Part shown: positions 48,720-57,468 of the stretch, one piece after another
Position numbering within the stretch: the stretch's first letter is position 1
How the letters are laid out: the number at the start of each line of letters is the position of its first letter
From: Oxalobacter aliiformigenes
Lineage (GTDB): Bacteria; Pseudomonadota; Gammaproteobacteria; Burkholderiales; Burkholderiaceae_D
Direction: 5' to 3'
DNA length: 64,000 nt
NCBI RefSeq assembly: GCF_027116575.1
Contig: NZ_CP098252.1
Location: 310,001-374,000 of the forward strand
The notes under the pieces: generated by a model
What the model was told of the DNA's origin: nothing
Database searches by the model: none
Seen by the model: only the letters and a program-made list of their open reading frames with translations
Translations under genes and position numbers: made by a program

Positions 48720-49517
48720 ATGACGAAGGTTGCCGCCATTCAGATGGTTTCCACACCGGTAGTCACAGAAAATATCGAAACGGCACGACGCCTGATTGAC
48801 GAAGCGGCAGGAAAAGGAGCCGATCTGGTGCTGTTGCCTGAATACTGGCCCAGTATCGGCCATAGCGATGCGGAAAGACTGCAACATGCCGAAGTTTACG
48901 GCAACGGACCGATCCAGGATTTCATGGCTGAAACCGCGCGAAAAAACGGGATCTGGCTGATCGGAGGAACGCTATCGCTGGTGTCCCGGGAGCCCGGAAA
49001 GGTCAAAAACAGTTGCCTTGTCTACAACGATAAGGGTGAGAATGCGGCGCGATATGACAAAATTCATTTGTTCGGGTTTTCAACCGCGAGAGAATCGTAT
49101 GATGAATCGCTTGCCATCTGTGGCGGCGACGAGGTTGTGACCTTCGATGCGCCTTTTGGAAAAGTCGGCTTGTCGGTCTGTTATGATCTGAGATTCCCGG
49201 AGTTATACAGGGCTTTTGGTGAATGTGCCTTAATTGTCGTTCCCGCCGCTTTTACTTATACGACCGGCAAAGTTCATTGGGAAATATTACTGAGGGCGCG
49301 TGCCATTGAAAATCAGGCTTATGTTCTGGCGGCCGCACAAGGTGGACGGCATCGAACCGGCCGAAGGACATGGGGACATACCATGCTGATTGATCCCTGG
49401 GGGGAAATAAAGGCGGTTTTGCCGGAAGAAGAAGGCGTCATAGTCGGTGAGCTTGATTTCGACCGGCTGGCATCCGTCAGGGAAAAATTGCCTGCACTGA
49501 AACATCGCAAACTTTGA
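48720..49517 (+). CDS. Nitrilase-superfamily amidohydrolase (NIT1/deaminated glutathione amidase type)
   Basis: 265 residues. The Glu-Lys-Cys triad is complete: E41 in LVLLPEYWPS, K114 in RYDKIHLFGF, C154 in GLSVCYDLRFPELYR. It is closest by pattern to the Nit1/YbeM branch that hydrolyses deaminated glutathione, a repair role consistent with glutathione production here. Substrate assignment is inference. Lies between yhdP and tldD, 28 nt after yhdP, followed by a terminator. Confidence 0.88.
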   Translation: MTKVAAIQMVSTPVVTENIETARRLIDEAAGKGADLVLLPEYWPSIGHSDAERLQHAEVYGNGPIQDFMAETARKNGIWLIGGTLSLVSREPGKVKNSCLVYNDKGENAARYDKIHLFGFSTARESYDESLAICGGDEVVTFDAPFGKVGLSVCYDLRFPELYRAFGECALIVVPAAFTYTTGKVHWEILLRARAIENQAYVLAAAQGGRHRTGRRTWGHTMLIDPWGEIKAVLPEEEGVIVGELDFDRLASVREKLPALKHRKL

Positions 49518-49570
49518 TTTTATCTTTTTGATCTGTTACCTTTTGAAGATGCAAGGTAATGTTGGTCTGG

Positions 49571-49604
49571 CGCAATCCGGGTTGCCGGATTGCGTTTATT
49601 ATTG
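49571..49604 (+). terminator. Intrinsic terminator after the nitrilase gene
   Basis: A perfect 10-bp stem CGCAATCCGG/CCGGATTGCG with a GTTG loop is followed by TTTATTATT. It lies 53 nt after the nitrilase stop and separates it from tldD. Confidence 0.85.
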
Positions 49605-49684
49605 TCCGACTGGGTGCACCGTAACAATTCGGCAGGCAATACACTGCCATCATGATCTGATTTGAATTCAAAGGATTCCTATTG

Positions 49685-51145
49685 ATGTCTTCGACTAATT
49701 TGACAAACGACAATCTCGGATTCGCAAAATCCATTCTTCTGGAACCGTTCGGGCTGGATGAAAATGCTCTGATTCGGGCAATGGGAATCATTTTCAATCA
49801 TCAGGTCGATTATGCGGATCTGTATTTCCAGTTCACGAAAAACGAAAGCTGGAGTCTTGAGGAAGGAATTGTCAAGACAGGCAGTTTTTCCATCGACAAG
49901 GGAGTCGGCATCAGGGCTGTGGCCGGCGACAAGACGGCCTTTTCCTATTCGGATGATATTTCGGTGAGTGCGCTGGAAGAGGCCGCCAAAACGACCAGAA
50001 CGATCGGACGTCATGGCGAGGGGACTGTCAAACTTGCTTCTTCCATCAATCCTGTGGGCAATCATTCACTCTACGTCGCGGCAGATCCGCTTCAGACAAT
50101 CAGTGCGGCAGAAAAGGTGGCACTATTGGAAAAGGTGGAAAAACTGGCCAAGGCAGCAGATCCGCGTATTGTCCAGGTTATGGCGGGGTTGGCCGGCGAA
50201 TTCGATGTCGTGCTTGTCGCACGAAGTGATGGCACACTGGCGGCCGATGTCCGGCCGCTGATCCGTTTGTCCGTAACGGTCATTGCAGAGGAAAACGGGC
50301 GCAGGGAAATAGGAACCAGCGGAGGAGGCGGCCGGTTCGGCTATGCCTATTTTACAGATGAGATTGTCAGGCAGTATGTTCATGATGCCACACGTTCCGC
50401 GCTGGTCAATCTTTCCGCACGTCCGGCTCCGGCCGGTTCGATGACGGTGGTTCTCGGTTCGGGCTGGCCGGGGGTTTTGTTGCACGAGGCGATTGGTCAC
50501 GGGCTTGAGGGTGATTTCAATCGCAAGGGGTCCAGCGCGTTTTCCGGAAGGCTTGGGGAAAAGGTGGCTGCTGATGGTATAACGGTCGTGGACGATGGCT
50601 CCATTGCCAATCGACGCGGTTCGCTGAATATGGATGACGAAGGCAATCCGACACAAAATACCGTGTTGATCGAGAACGGTGTTTTGAAGGGCTATTTGCA
50701 GGATATGATGAATGCCCGTCTGATGAATATGCCTGTCACAGGCAATGCCCGGAGAGAATCATATGCCCATTTGCCGATGCCCCGCATGACCAATACGTTT
50801 ATGCTTGCCGGGGACAAGGATCCGGCGGAAATTATCGCTTCGGTCAAGAAAGGGCTGTATGCGGCCAATTTCGGTGGAGGGCAGGTCGATATCACGAACG
50901 GCAAGTTCGTTTTTTCCGCCAGTGAGGCATATGTCATCGAAAACGGGAAACTGGCTTATCCGGTAAAGGGAGCGACGCTGATCGGTAACGGTCCGGATAT
51001 TCTGAAACGTGTTTCCATGATCGGCAATGACATGAAACTGGATTCCGGTGTAGGCGTGTGCGGCAAGGAAGGACAGAGTGTACCGGTAGGAGTTGGCCAG
51101 CCGACATTGCGTATTGAAGATGTCACCGTTGGCGGTACGGTATAG
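49685..51145 (+). CDS. tldD: Metalloprotease TldD
   Basis: 486 residues from the ATG at 49685 (AAGGA site); a TTG one codon upstream opens the frame. The zinc-binding motif [11 protein letters not shown] is present, with the glycine-rich [13 protein letters not shown] before it. TldD works with TldE/PmbA as a heterodimeric peptidase that degrades unfolded peptides, including some modified peptide precursors and toxin-antidote peptides. The tldE gene is not in this window. Confidence 0.95.
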   Translation: MSSTNLTNDNLGFAKSILLEPFGLDENALIRAMGIIFNHQVDYADLYFQFTKNESWSLEEGIVKTGSFSIDKGVGIRAVAGDKTAFSYSDDISVSALEEAAKTTRTIGRHGEGTVKLASSINPVGNHSLYVAADPLQTISAAEKVALLEKVEKLAKAADPRIVQVMAGLAGEFDVVLVARSDGTLAADVRPLIRLSVTVIAEENGRREIGTSGGGGRFGYAYFTDEIVRQYVHDATRSALVNLSARPAPAGSMTVVLGSGWPGVLLHEAIGHGLEGDFNRKGSSAFSGRLGEKVAADGITVVDDGSIANRRGSLNMDDEGNPTQNTVLIENGVLKGYLQDMMNARLMNMPVTGNARRESYAHLPMPRMTNTFMLAGDKDPAEIIASVKKGLYAANFGGGQVDITNGKFVFSASEAYVIENGKLAYPVKGATLIGNGPDILKRVSMIGNDMKLDSGVGVCGKEGQSVPVGVGQPTLRIEDVTVGGTV

Positions 51146-51160
51146 AATATAAAAGAAATT

Positions 51161-51189
51161 TTGTCAGACCTGAAAAACTGGTTTACAAT
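51161..51189 (+). promoter_or_regulatory. Sigma70-type promoter of the aroG leader
   Basis: TTGTCA at 51161-51166, a 17-nt spacer and TACAAT at 51184-51189: five of six consensus bases in each box at ideal spacing. It starts 16 nt after the tldD stop. Transcription is predicted near 51196, giving a leader RNA of about 190 nt before aroG. Confidence 0.75.
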
Positions 51190-51226
51190 AACCGAACGTT
51201 ATGAATTAAATATTCGTTTTGTAAAA

Positions 51227-51310
51227 ATGCTGAATTTCGTTTACTTTTATTTTTTTTACTTTGGCTATTCCAGCCCGTTGGCGGTGGAGAAGCGGCAAGC
51301 GCTCGAGTAA
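51227..51310 (+). CDS. Phe/Tyr-rich leader peptide of aroG attenuator
   Basis: 27-codon open frame, ATG to TAA, located between the aroG promoter and the terminator. Residues 4-14 read FVYFYFFYFGY: five Phe and four Tyr codons among eleven. Such clustering of the end-product amino acids just upstream of a terminator is the signature of transcription attenuation, as in pheA or trp leaders. Residues 17-20 are encoded by the segment that can pair with the terminator's 5' arm. The ribosome binding site is weak. It is too short for most gene callers. Confidence 0.85.
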   Translation: MLNFVYFYFFYFGYSSPLAVEKRQALE

Positions 51311-51361
51311 AGAGAATAAACCGAAATTCCAGAAAACCGCCAGATTTGGCGGTTTTTTTTG
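51279..51361 (+). terminator. Attenuator terminator/antiterminator upstream of aroG
   Basis: The terminator is a perfect 10-bp stem, AAAACCGCCA (51333-51342)/TGGCGGTTTT (51347-51356), with a GATT loop and eight T in all (51353-51360). Its 5' arm ACCGCCA (51336-51342) is exactly complementary to TGGCGGT at 51279-51285 inside the leader peptide, so the two pairings are mutually exclusive. A ribosome stalled on the Phe/Tyr codons would leave 51279-51285 free to form the antiterminator. The stem lies 23 nt before the aroG ATG. A strong third pairing that would sequester 51279-51285 was not found. Confidence 0.83.
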
Positions 51362-51382
51362 TTTATCAGTACTGGAAAAAAA

Positions 51383-52444
51383 ATGAAACCCACCGATGAT
51401 TTAAGAATTCTCGCGATGAAAGAACTTACACCCCCTTCTCATTTGATACGCGAGTTTCCCTGCCTTGAAAAGGCAGCCGAAACGGTTTCAACCTGCAGAG
51501 AGTCGATCCATCGTGTTTTGCACGATCAGGATGATCGGCTGGTCGTCATTATCGGCCCCTGCTCCATTCACGATCCGAAGGCGGCGATGGAATATGCCCA
51601 TCGTCTTGCGGAAGAACAACAGCGTTATGCCGACGATCTGATTGTCGTGATGAGGGTCTACTTTGAAAAACCGCGTACGACAATCGGCTGGAAAGGGTTG
51701 ATTAATGATCCGTTTATGGATCACAGTTACCGGATCAACGAAGGATTGCATATCGCTCGCGAGCTCCTGAGAGACGTCAATGATCTCGGTTTGCCGGCAG
51801 CGACGGAATATCTGGATATGATCAGCCCTCAATATGTCGCGGACATGATCAGCTGGGGGGCAATCGGTGCACGGACAACCGAATCGCAGGTTCATCGTGA
51901 GCTGTCATCCGGTCTGTCGTGTCCTGTCGGATTCAAAAACGGTACGGACGGCAATATCAAGATCGCCATTGATGCCATCAAGGCGGCATCGCATCCGCAC
52001 CATTTCCTGTCGGTCACGAAAGGCGGACATACAGCGATTTTCGAAACCCAGGGCAATCATGATTGTCATATCATTTTGCGTGGCGGGTACAAACCCAATT
52101 ATGACGCGGCGAGTGTCGACGCAGCCTGTCAGGCAGTCGAGGCAGCCGGTCTTGCCCCGAGAATCATGATCGACGCTTCACATGGAAACAGTTCCAAGAA
52201 AGCGGAAAATCAGGTTCCTGTGTGTGCCGAAGTCGGCCGGAATGTGGCCAGTGGCAATGACAAGATCATCGGTGTCATGATCGAATCGAATCTGGTCTCC
52301 GGCCGTCAGGATCACGTACCGGGAAAACCGCTTGTATATGGACAGTCAGTCACGGATGCCTGTATTGGCTGGGATGAAAGCAGCAAGCTTCTTCGGGATT
52401 TGTCCGATTGTGTGAAGAGACGTCGTGATGTGTTGAAAAAATGA
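51383..52444 (+). CDS. aroG: 3-deoxy-7-phosphoheptulonate (DAHP) synthase, class I
   Basis: 353 residues from the ATG at 51383. AroF/G/H type: VVIIGPCSIHDPKAAMEYAHRL, YFEKPRTTIGWKGLINDP, GARTTESQVHRELSSGLSCPVGFKNGTDG, and the C-terminal VYGQSVTDACIGWDES. First step of the shikimate pathway from PEP and erythrose-4-phosphate. The upstream attenuator with Phe and Tyr codons indicates control by aromatic amino-acid supply in addition to any allosteric feedback. Confidence 0.95.
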   Translation: MKPTDDLRILAMKELTPPSHLIREFPCLEKAAETVSTCRESIHRVLHDQDDRLVVIIGPCSIHDPKAAMEYAHRLAEEQQRYADDLIVVMRVYFEKPRTTIGWKGLINDPFMDHSYRINEGLHIARELLRDVNDLGLPAATEYLDMISPQYVADMISWGAIGARTTESQVHRELSSGLSCPVGFKNGTDGNIKIAIDAIKAASHPHHFLSVTKGGHTAIFETQGNHDCHIILRGGYKPNYDAASVDAACQAVEAAGLAPRIMIDASHGNSSKKAENQVPVCAEVGRNVASGNDKIIGVMIESNLVSGRQDHVPGKPLVYGQSVTDACIGWDESSKLLRDLSDCVKRRRDVLKK

Positions 52445-52456
52445 AAAAGAAAAATA

Positions 52457-52482
52457 GCCGCCTGTGAAAAGGCGGCGTTTTT
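52457..52482. terminator. Intrinsic terminator between aroG and yajQ
   Basis: GCCGCC (52457-52462) and GGCGGC (52471-52476) form the stem with an 8-nt loop followed by GTTTTT. The A-rich flank before the stem lets it serve the convergent yajQ gene too. Confidence 0.8.
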
Positions 52483-52968
52483 CTAGTTGCGGAAATTGTT
52501 GAATTCAAGCGGAATCTCGGAAATTTCCTTGCGGAGCATGGCCATTGTCGCCTGCAAGTCGTCTTTTTTCGCTCCGGTCACCCGGACGGCATCGCCCTGA
52601 ATGCTTGCCTGGACTTTCAGTTTGTTGTCCTTGACGAGTTTGACGATTTTCTTGGCATTGTTGCTTTCGATACCGTTTTTGACTGTGACGATCTGTTTGA
52701 CCTTGTCACCGCCGATTTTCTCGATTTTCCCTTCGTCCAGAAAACGGACGTCGACTTTCCGTTTTGCCATTTTGTTTGTCAGAACGTCCTTGACCTGACC
52801 CAGCTGGAATTCGGAATCGGCGAAAACAGTCAGTTCATATTCTTTCTGTTCGACACGGGCATCGCTGCCACGAAAATCGAAACGGGTACCGATTTCCTTG
52901 TTCGTCTGATCAACGGCGTTGCGGACCTCGACCATATTGGCTTCGGATACTACGTCAAAAGATGGCAT
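52483..52968 (-). CDS. yajQ: YajQ-family nucleotide-binding protein
   Basis: 161 residues from the ATG at 52968 ([21 protein letters not shown]), preceded by a GGGGTGAT site; the open frame extends 26 codons upstream. [18 protein letters not shown] and the C-terminal [18 protein letters not shown] are diagnostic. Members have been reported to bind nucleotides including cyclic di-GMP and to influence gene expression; the role here is not known. Divergent from murB. Confidence 0.93.
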   Translation of the reverse strand: MPSFDVVSEANMVEVRNAVDQTNKEIGTRFDFRGSDARVEQKEYELTVFADSEFQLGQVKDVLTNKMAKRKVDVRFLDEGKIEKIGGDKVKQIVTVKNGIESNNAKKIVKLVKDNKLKVQASIQGDAVRVTGAKKDDLQATMAMLRKEISEIPLEFNNFRN

Positions 52969-53081
52969 ATCACCCCTTTCTTTCAAATTTCTCGACAGAG
53001 CATATCGATAGTCATTAAGATTGCAGTCTGCAATTGTAGCGGACAAAAACCCCCTGTGCTACCTGACATTGATATTCTTGC

Positions 53082-54119
53082 ATGGCGACCATGAATTTTC
53101 CCGATTACATTAAACGTAATGTTTCCCTGAAACCGTTCAATACTTTCGGAATGGACGTTACCGCCCTGGCTTACATGGAAGTGAAAGCCGTGGATGATCT
53201 GGTACGGGTTTATGGCGATGCCCGTCTCATGACACTTCCCCGGCTGGTTATCGGCGGCGGCAGCAATCTTCTGCTAACAGGCCGTTTCGAGGGGCTTGTC
53301 ATGCACATGGGCATAAAAGGGATCTGTCTGGAAAAAGAGGATGCCGAATATATCTATTTGCGGGCGGCGGCAGGTGAAAAATGGCATGATCTGGTTCTAT
53401 GGACTCTGGAAAAGGGGTTCGGCGGACTTGAGAATCTTTCATGGATTCCCGGAACGGTGGGAGCTGCTCCTGTCCAGAATATCGGTGCCTATGGTGTTGA
53501 AGTGCAGGATCGTTTTTTTTCTCTCAGGGCATTTGATTTTGAAAGCGGGGAAATCGTCGAACTGGGCAGATCCGATTGCCGGTTCGGCTATCGCGACAGT
53601 ATTTTCAAAAATGCCATGAAAAACAGGCTGGTCATCGTGGATGTCACGTTTGCCTTGCCGAAAAACTGGCATCCCAACAAGGGATATGCCGAAGTGGAAA
53701 AAGAGCTGGAACGTGTGGGAATCGCCGATCCGTCTCCTGCCGAAATCGGTCGGACAATCATGCAGATCCGGCAACGGAAACTTCCCGATCCGGCCGTTTT
53801 GGGGAATGCCGGCAGTTTTTTCAAGAATCCGACTGTTCCGGCAGAAAAGTTGTTCCGGTTGAAATCGGAATATCCGGAGATACCTGCCTATAGCCAGCCT
53901 GATGGCCGTTACCGTATTGCCGCCGGCTGGCTGATCGACCGGTGCGGCTGGAAGGGGCGCAGAATTGGGGATGCCGGTGTTTGCGAGAAACAGGCGCTTG
54001 TACTCGTCAATTACGGTAATGCGACCGGAAAGGATATTCTTGCATTGGCGGAAGCGATAGAAAGAGATGTCTTTGACCGTTTTTCGATACAGCTTGAGCC
54101 GGAACCGGTTTTTATCTGA
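53082..54119 (+). CDS. murB: UDP-N-acetylenolpyruvoylglucosamine reductase
   Basis: 345 residues, E. coli-type (type I) MurB. SLKPFNTFGMDVTA, FAD-binding GGGSNLLLTGRFEGLVMH, PGTVGAAPVQNIGAYGVE, and catalytic Ser in GNAGSFFKNPTV. Reduces UDP-GlcNAc-enolpyruvate to UDP-MurNAc in peptidoglycan synthesis, downstream of the GlmU product. An ATG three codons in is an alternative start. Confidence 0.95.
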   Translation: MATMNFPDYIKRNVSLKPFNTFGMDVTALAYMEVKAVDDLVRVYGDARLMTLPRLVIGGGSNLLLTGRFEGLVMHMGIKGICLEKEDAEYIYLRAAAGEKWHDLVLWTLEKGFGGLENLSWIPGTVGAAPVQNIGAYGVEVQDRFFSLRAFDFESGEIVELGRSDCRFGYRDSIFKNAMKNRLVIVDVTFALPKNWHPNKGYAEVEKELERVGIADPSPAEIGRTIMQIRQRKLPDPAVLGNAGSFFKNPTVPAEKLFRLKSEYPEIPAYSQPDGRYRIAAGWLIDRCGWKGRRIGDAGVCEKQALVLVNYGNATGKDILALAEAIERDVFDRFSIQLEPEPVFI

Positions 54120-54126
54120 CTGGCAT

Positions 54127-55194
54127 TCAGGATCGGTGTTTTTTCACGAAACCGGCAAGATCTCCGTCAGTCAGTGTTTTGTTGTCCACAATTCCCTTTT
54201 CGGTGATCAGGGCTGTAACCAGTTCGGCAGGGGTGACATCAAAAGCAGGATTTCTGATGGCGACGCCTTCCGGAGCCCAGTGGCAATTCCTGAAGCCTTT
54301 CACTTCTTCTGCCGGGCGTTCCTCGATGGGAATCCCGTTTCCGGTGGCAAGGGAAAGATCAATGGTGGAGAGCGGACAGGCAACATAAAACGGAATGTTG
54401 TGGCGTTTTGCCAGAACGGCCACCATATATGTCCCGATTTTGTTGGCAACGTCGCCATTGGCCGCGACGCGATCGGTACCGACGACAACCGCATCGATTT
54501 CTCCCCGGCTCATCAGATAGCCGGACATGTTGTCGGTTATCAGAGTCACCGGGATGTTTTCCTGAACCATTTCCCAGGCAGTCAGACGGGCGCCCTGCAA
54601 GAACGGACGGGTTTCGTCGGCATAAACGGAAATACGTTTTCCAGATTCGACCGCTGAACGAAAGATACCCAAAGCCGTACCGTGGCCAGCTGTTGCCAAA
54701 GCGCCAGCGTTGCAATGGGTCAGTACCCTGTCACCGTCTTTGAGAAGTGTTGCGCCGTACTGGCCCATTTTTCGGTTGATCCGGATATCTTCTGCCCGTA
54801 TGTCGTGTGCTTCCTGAAGCAGAATGCTCGCCAGATCGGCCAGTGGTCTGCCGCTGTTTTCCGACCAGCGTTTTTTCATCCGGTCGAGTGCCCAGAAGAG
54901 ATTGACGGCAGTCGGTCTGCTGGCTGCCAGGGCGGTAAAACCATCATTCATCTTTTCTGTGAACCGGGATGGAATTTCTTCGGAAAGTCTGACGGCTTCC
55001 AGGGCGATTCCATAGGCTGCCGCAACGCCGATGGCCGGTGCACCTCTGACAACCATAGCCCGGATGGCGTCGGCAACACTTCTGGCTGAATTACAGGCAA
55101 CGTATTCCTTTCGTGCCGGCAACAGCCTCTGGTCGATCATTTCAATTTCCCTGCCATTCCAGCGCAGTGTCTCGACATGGCCATCTCTATTCAT
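54127..55194 (-). CDS. mtnA: S-methyl-5-thioribose-1-phosphate isomerase
   Basis: 355 residues from the ATG at 55194, chosen for its GGAGAAT site in the end of apt; the open frame extends to 55305. Catalytic Cys161 in LTHCNAGALAT and Asp241 in VVGTDRVAANGDVANKIGTY match the MtnA/eIF2B-like family. Converts methylthioribose-1-P to methylthioribulose-1-P. Last gene of mtnP-aldolase-apt-mtnA. Convergent with murB. Confidence 0.95.
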   Translation of the reverse strand: MNRDGHVETLRWNGREIEMIDQRLLPARKEYVACNSARSVADAIRAMVVRGAPAIGVAAAYGIALEAVRLSEEIPSRFTEKMNDGFTALAASRPTAVNLFWALDRMKKRWSENSGRPLADLASILLQEAHDIRAEDIRINRKMGQYGATLLKDGDRVLTHCNAGALATAGHGTALGIFRSAVESGKRISVYADETRPFLQGARLTAWEMVQENIPVTLITDNMSGYLMSRGEIDAVVVGTDRVAANGDVANKIGTYMVAVLAKRHNIPFYVACPLSTIDLSLATGNGIPIEERPAEEVKGFRNCHWAPEGVAIRNPAFDVTPAELVTALITEKGIVDNKTLTDGDLAGFVKKHRS

Positions 55195-55198
55195 GATT

Positions 55199-55726
55199 TT
55201 ATTCTCCATCGAAAGCACAAAGGGAAAAGGTCGGGCATCCGATTTCCCGGAGACGTTCGTTTCCACCCAGTTCGGGAAGATTGACCAGAAAGGCGCATTC
55301 AACAACTTCCCCTCCGCATTTCCGGATCAGCTTGACGGCCGCTTCCGCCGTTCCGCCTGTTGCGATGAGATCGTCGATCAAAAGTATCCTGTTTCCCGGT
55401 GAAATGGCGTCTGTATGGACTTCGATGGTGCTTGTACCATATTCCATGTCATAGTCTTCTCCGATTGTCGCTGCCGGGAGTTTCCCTTTTTTCCGGATCA
55501 GTATCAGTCCGGTATTCATCAGATAGGCTAATGGCGCTCCCAGAAGAAAACCGCGGGATTCGATAACGGCGATATGATCGATCGGGATGTTTCTGTAACG
55601 TTCCGCCAACTGGTCGATGGCGGTTCTGAGGCCGACAGGGTTATGAAGCAGGGTCGTGATGTCGCGGAATTTGACCCCTTTTTGGGGATAATCCGGAATG
55701 GTGCGAATATAAGAAGTAAGTGACAT
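55199..55726 (-). CDS. apt: Adenine phosphoribosyltransferase
   Basis: 175 residues. PRPP-binding motif ILLIDDLIATGGTAEAA, N-terminal YIRTIPDYPQKGVKFRDITTLL and ESRGFLLGAPLAYL. Salvages adenine to AMP. In this operon it would recapture the adenine that MtnP releases from methylthioadenosine, explaining its place between the aldolase and mtnA genes. Confidence 0.95.
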   Translation of the reverse strand: MSLTSYIRTIPDYPQKGVKFRDITTLLHNPVGLRTAIDQLAERYRNIPIDHIAVIESRGFLLGAPLAYLMNTGLILIRKKGKLPAATIGEDYDMEYGTSTIEVHTDAISPGNRILLIDDLIATGGTAEAAVKLIRKCGGEVVECAFLVNLPELGGNERLREIGCPTFSLCAFDGE

Positions 55727-55750
55727 AAAAAGATTCAGAAGAAAATGGGT

Positions 55751-56434
55751 TCATTTTTTGAAGTAGTCCCTGAATTTTTCGTGGACTTCATTCATTTGTT
55801 CTTCGGACAGTAATTTGAGGTGGCCTGTCTGGAGAATCCGCCAGTACTGTTCACACAACGATTCGACTTCGATGGCAATGGACATGGCGTGATCCAGATG
55901 GTTTCCGATCGTTACCATTCCGTGATGGGCCATCAGGCAGGCGTAACCGTTTCCGAGCGTATCAAGTACAGTATCCGACAACTGTTGGCTTCCGAACAGG
56001 GCATACGGTGCGCAGGGAATGGTATTGCCGCCTGTAACGGCTATCATGTAGTGGAAAGGCGGTATGTCCAGTTGCATGCATGCCAGGGTTGTCGCGAATG
56101 TCGAATGTGTGTGTATGACGGCATTTATTTCGGGGCGCGCCAGATAGATATCCCGGTGGATACGCCATTCCGTACTGGGTTTGACGTTTTTTTCATGTTC
56201 TCCTGCCATATTCATCTGACAGATGGTATTGGATGTCATTTTTGCCGGATCAATTCCGCTGGGCGTAATGAGAAATCCGTCCATGGCAGACGGGGTCATT
56301 TTGTTGCGGATACTGATATTGCCGCTTGCTCCGCGATTCATACCCCTGGAAACAAGCAACCGGCTGGCTTCTACAATCCGGTTCGCCAGTTCGATACGGG
56401 CTGTTGCAGGAACCGTTTCAGGGAGAGACATCAT
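55751..56434 (-). CDS. Class II aldolase, FucA-like, in methylthioadenosine salvage operon
   Basis: 227 residues. The sequence follows L-fuculose-phosphate aldolase closely: GASGNISIRNK, TPSGIDPAKMT, STEWRIHRDIY (Glu89), VIHTHS (His108, His110), HYMIAVTGGNTIPCAPYALFG and AHHGMVTIG (zinc His about 170-171). Position between mtnP and apt-mtnA suggests it cleaves 5-methylthioribulose-1-phosphate to DHAP and methylthioacetaldehyde (Ald2 role), not fuculose phosphate. A dehydratase role (MtnB) is the main alternative, but the FucA-like core argues against it. Its ATG follows the mtnP stop with no gap, and AAGGAT precedes it. Confidence 0.85.
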   Translation of the reverse strand: MMSLPETVPATARIELANRIVEASRLLVSRGMNRGASGNISIRNKMTPSAMDGFLITPSGIDPAKMTSNTICQMNMAGEHEKNVKPSTEWRIHRDIYLARPEINAVIHTHSTFATTLACMQLDIPPFHYMIAVTGGNTIPCAPYALFGSQQLSDTVLDTLGNGYACLMAHHGMVTIGNHLDHAMSIAIEVESLCEQYWRILQTGHLKLLSEEQMNEVHEKFRDYFKK

Positions 56435-57301
56435 TTATCCTTTTTTGAGAATACGTCCGGCAACGGCATCAAGCTCGCGTATTTTATCAGGGTCGCGGTT
56501 ATCGGGGGCTGTGATGATCGCGTTTTCAAGTGCGAACCGGCAAGAGCAGGATTGACCGGATAAATCGTTGTGGATTTGCGGAATGACTTCTTTTACCAGT
56601 TTCTGGGCTTTCAGCGCGTTTTCTGTCAGAATGCGGATGATTTGCTGGACAGTGACCTGATCGTGTTCAGGATGCCAGCAATCGTAGTCGGTTACCATGG
56701 CAATGCTGGCATAACACATTTCCGCTTCGCGAGCCAGTTTCGCTTCCGGAATATTGGTCATGCCGATCACATCGCAATTCCAGCTCCGGTACATTTCTGA
56801 TTCGGCAAGAGTCGAAAACTGGGGGCCTTCCATGGCCAGATAGGTTCCGCCCAATACGGTTCCGATTCCGGCGTGGGCCGCAGCCTGATGGATGAGACGG
56901 GACAGACGTCTGCAGGTCGGGTGTGCCATGGAAACATGGGCGACACATCCCTTGCCGAAAAAAGAGCGTTCGCGGGAAACCGTCCGGTCGATATACTGGT
57001 CAACAATGACAAAAGTTCCGGGACTCAGATTCTCTTTCAGGGAACCGACCGCGCTGACGGATAAAATATCGGTCACGCCGGCTCTTTTCAGTACATCGAT
57101 ATTGGCGCGGTAATTGATCTCCCCGGGAGACAGTTTGTGATCACGGCCGTGGCGTGGCAGAAAAACCAGTTCCTCTCCATTCAGTTTGCCATAGAGAAGT
57201 GCATCGGAAGGCGTGCCGAAAGGTGAAGAGATCGTTTTCCAGTGAATGTCTGTCAATCCTTCAATATTGTAAATGCCGCTTCCGCCGATAATGCCAATCA
57301 T
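56435..57301 (-). CDS. mtnP: S-methyl-5'-thioadenosine phosphorylase
   Basis: 288 residues from the ATG at 57301 (MIGIIGGSGIYNIEGL); a second ATG at 57334 is possible and neither has a strong ribosome binding site. Phosphate-binding GGSGIY, FLPRHGRDHKLSPGEINYRAN, YLAMEGPQFSTLAESEMYR and MVTDYDCWH are typical of MTA phosphorylases. Splits methylthioadenosine into adenine and methylthioribose-1-P. First gene of the salvage operon. Confidence 0.92.
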   Translation of the reverse strand: MIGIIGGSGIYNIEGLTDIHWKTISSPFGTPSDALLYGKLNGEELVFLPRHGRDHKLSPGEINYRANIDVLKRAGVTDILSVSAVGSLKENLSPGTFVIVDQYIDRTVSRERSFFGKGCVAHVSMAHPTCRRLSRLIHQAAAHAGIGTVLGGTYLAMEGPQFSTLAESEMYRSWNCDVIGMTNIPEAKLAREAEMCYASIAMVTDYDCWHPEHDQVTVQQIIRILTENALKAQKLVKEVIPQIHNDLSGQSCSCRFALENAIITAPDNRDPDKIRELDAVAGRILKKG

Positions 57302-57410
57302 GTCTGTTCCGGTTTGTTGAAATTCAGCCAACATTATTGATTAGAAGCCGGTGGTTATGCAACAGTCGGAGTGAGAACAAGGAGCTGACTGATACACATG
57401 CGATCGACAG

Positions 57411-57444
57411 AAAAAAGCGGTTTTGCCCCGAACGGCAAAACCGC
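57411..57444 (-). terminator. Intrinsic terminator after argG
   Basis: Read on the minus strand, a perfect 11-bp stem (GCGGTTTTGCC/GGCAAAACCGC) with a 6-nt loop is followed by six T, 25 nt after the argG stop. It separates argG from the mtnP operon. Confidence 0.9.
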
Positions 57445-57468
57445 CTGAAAGTGATGAAGCCGCCGTTT

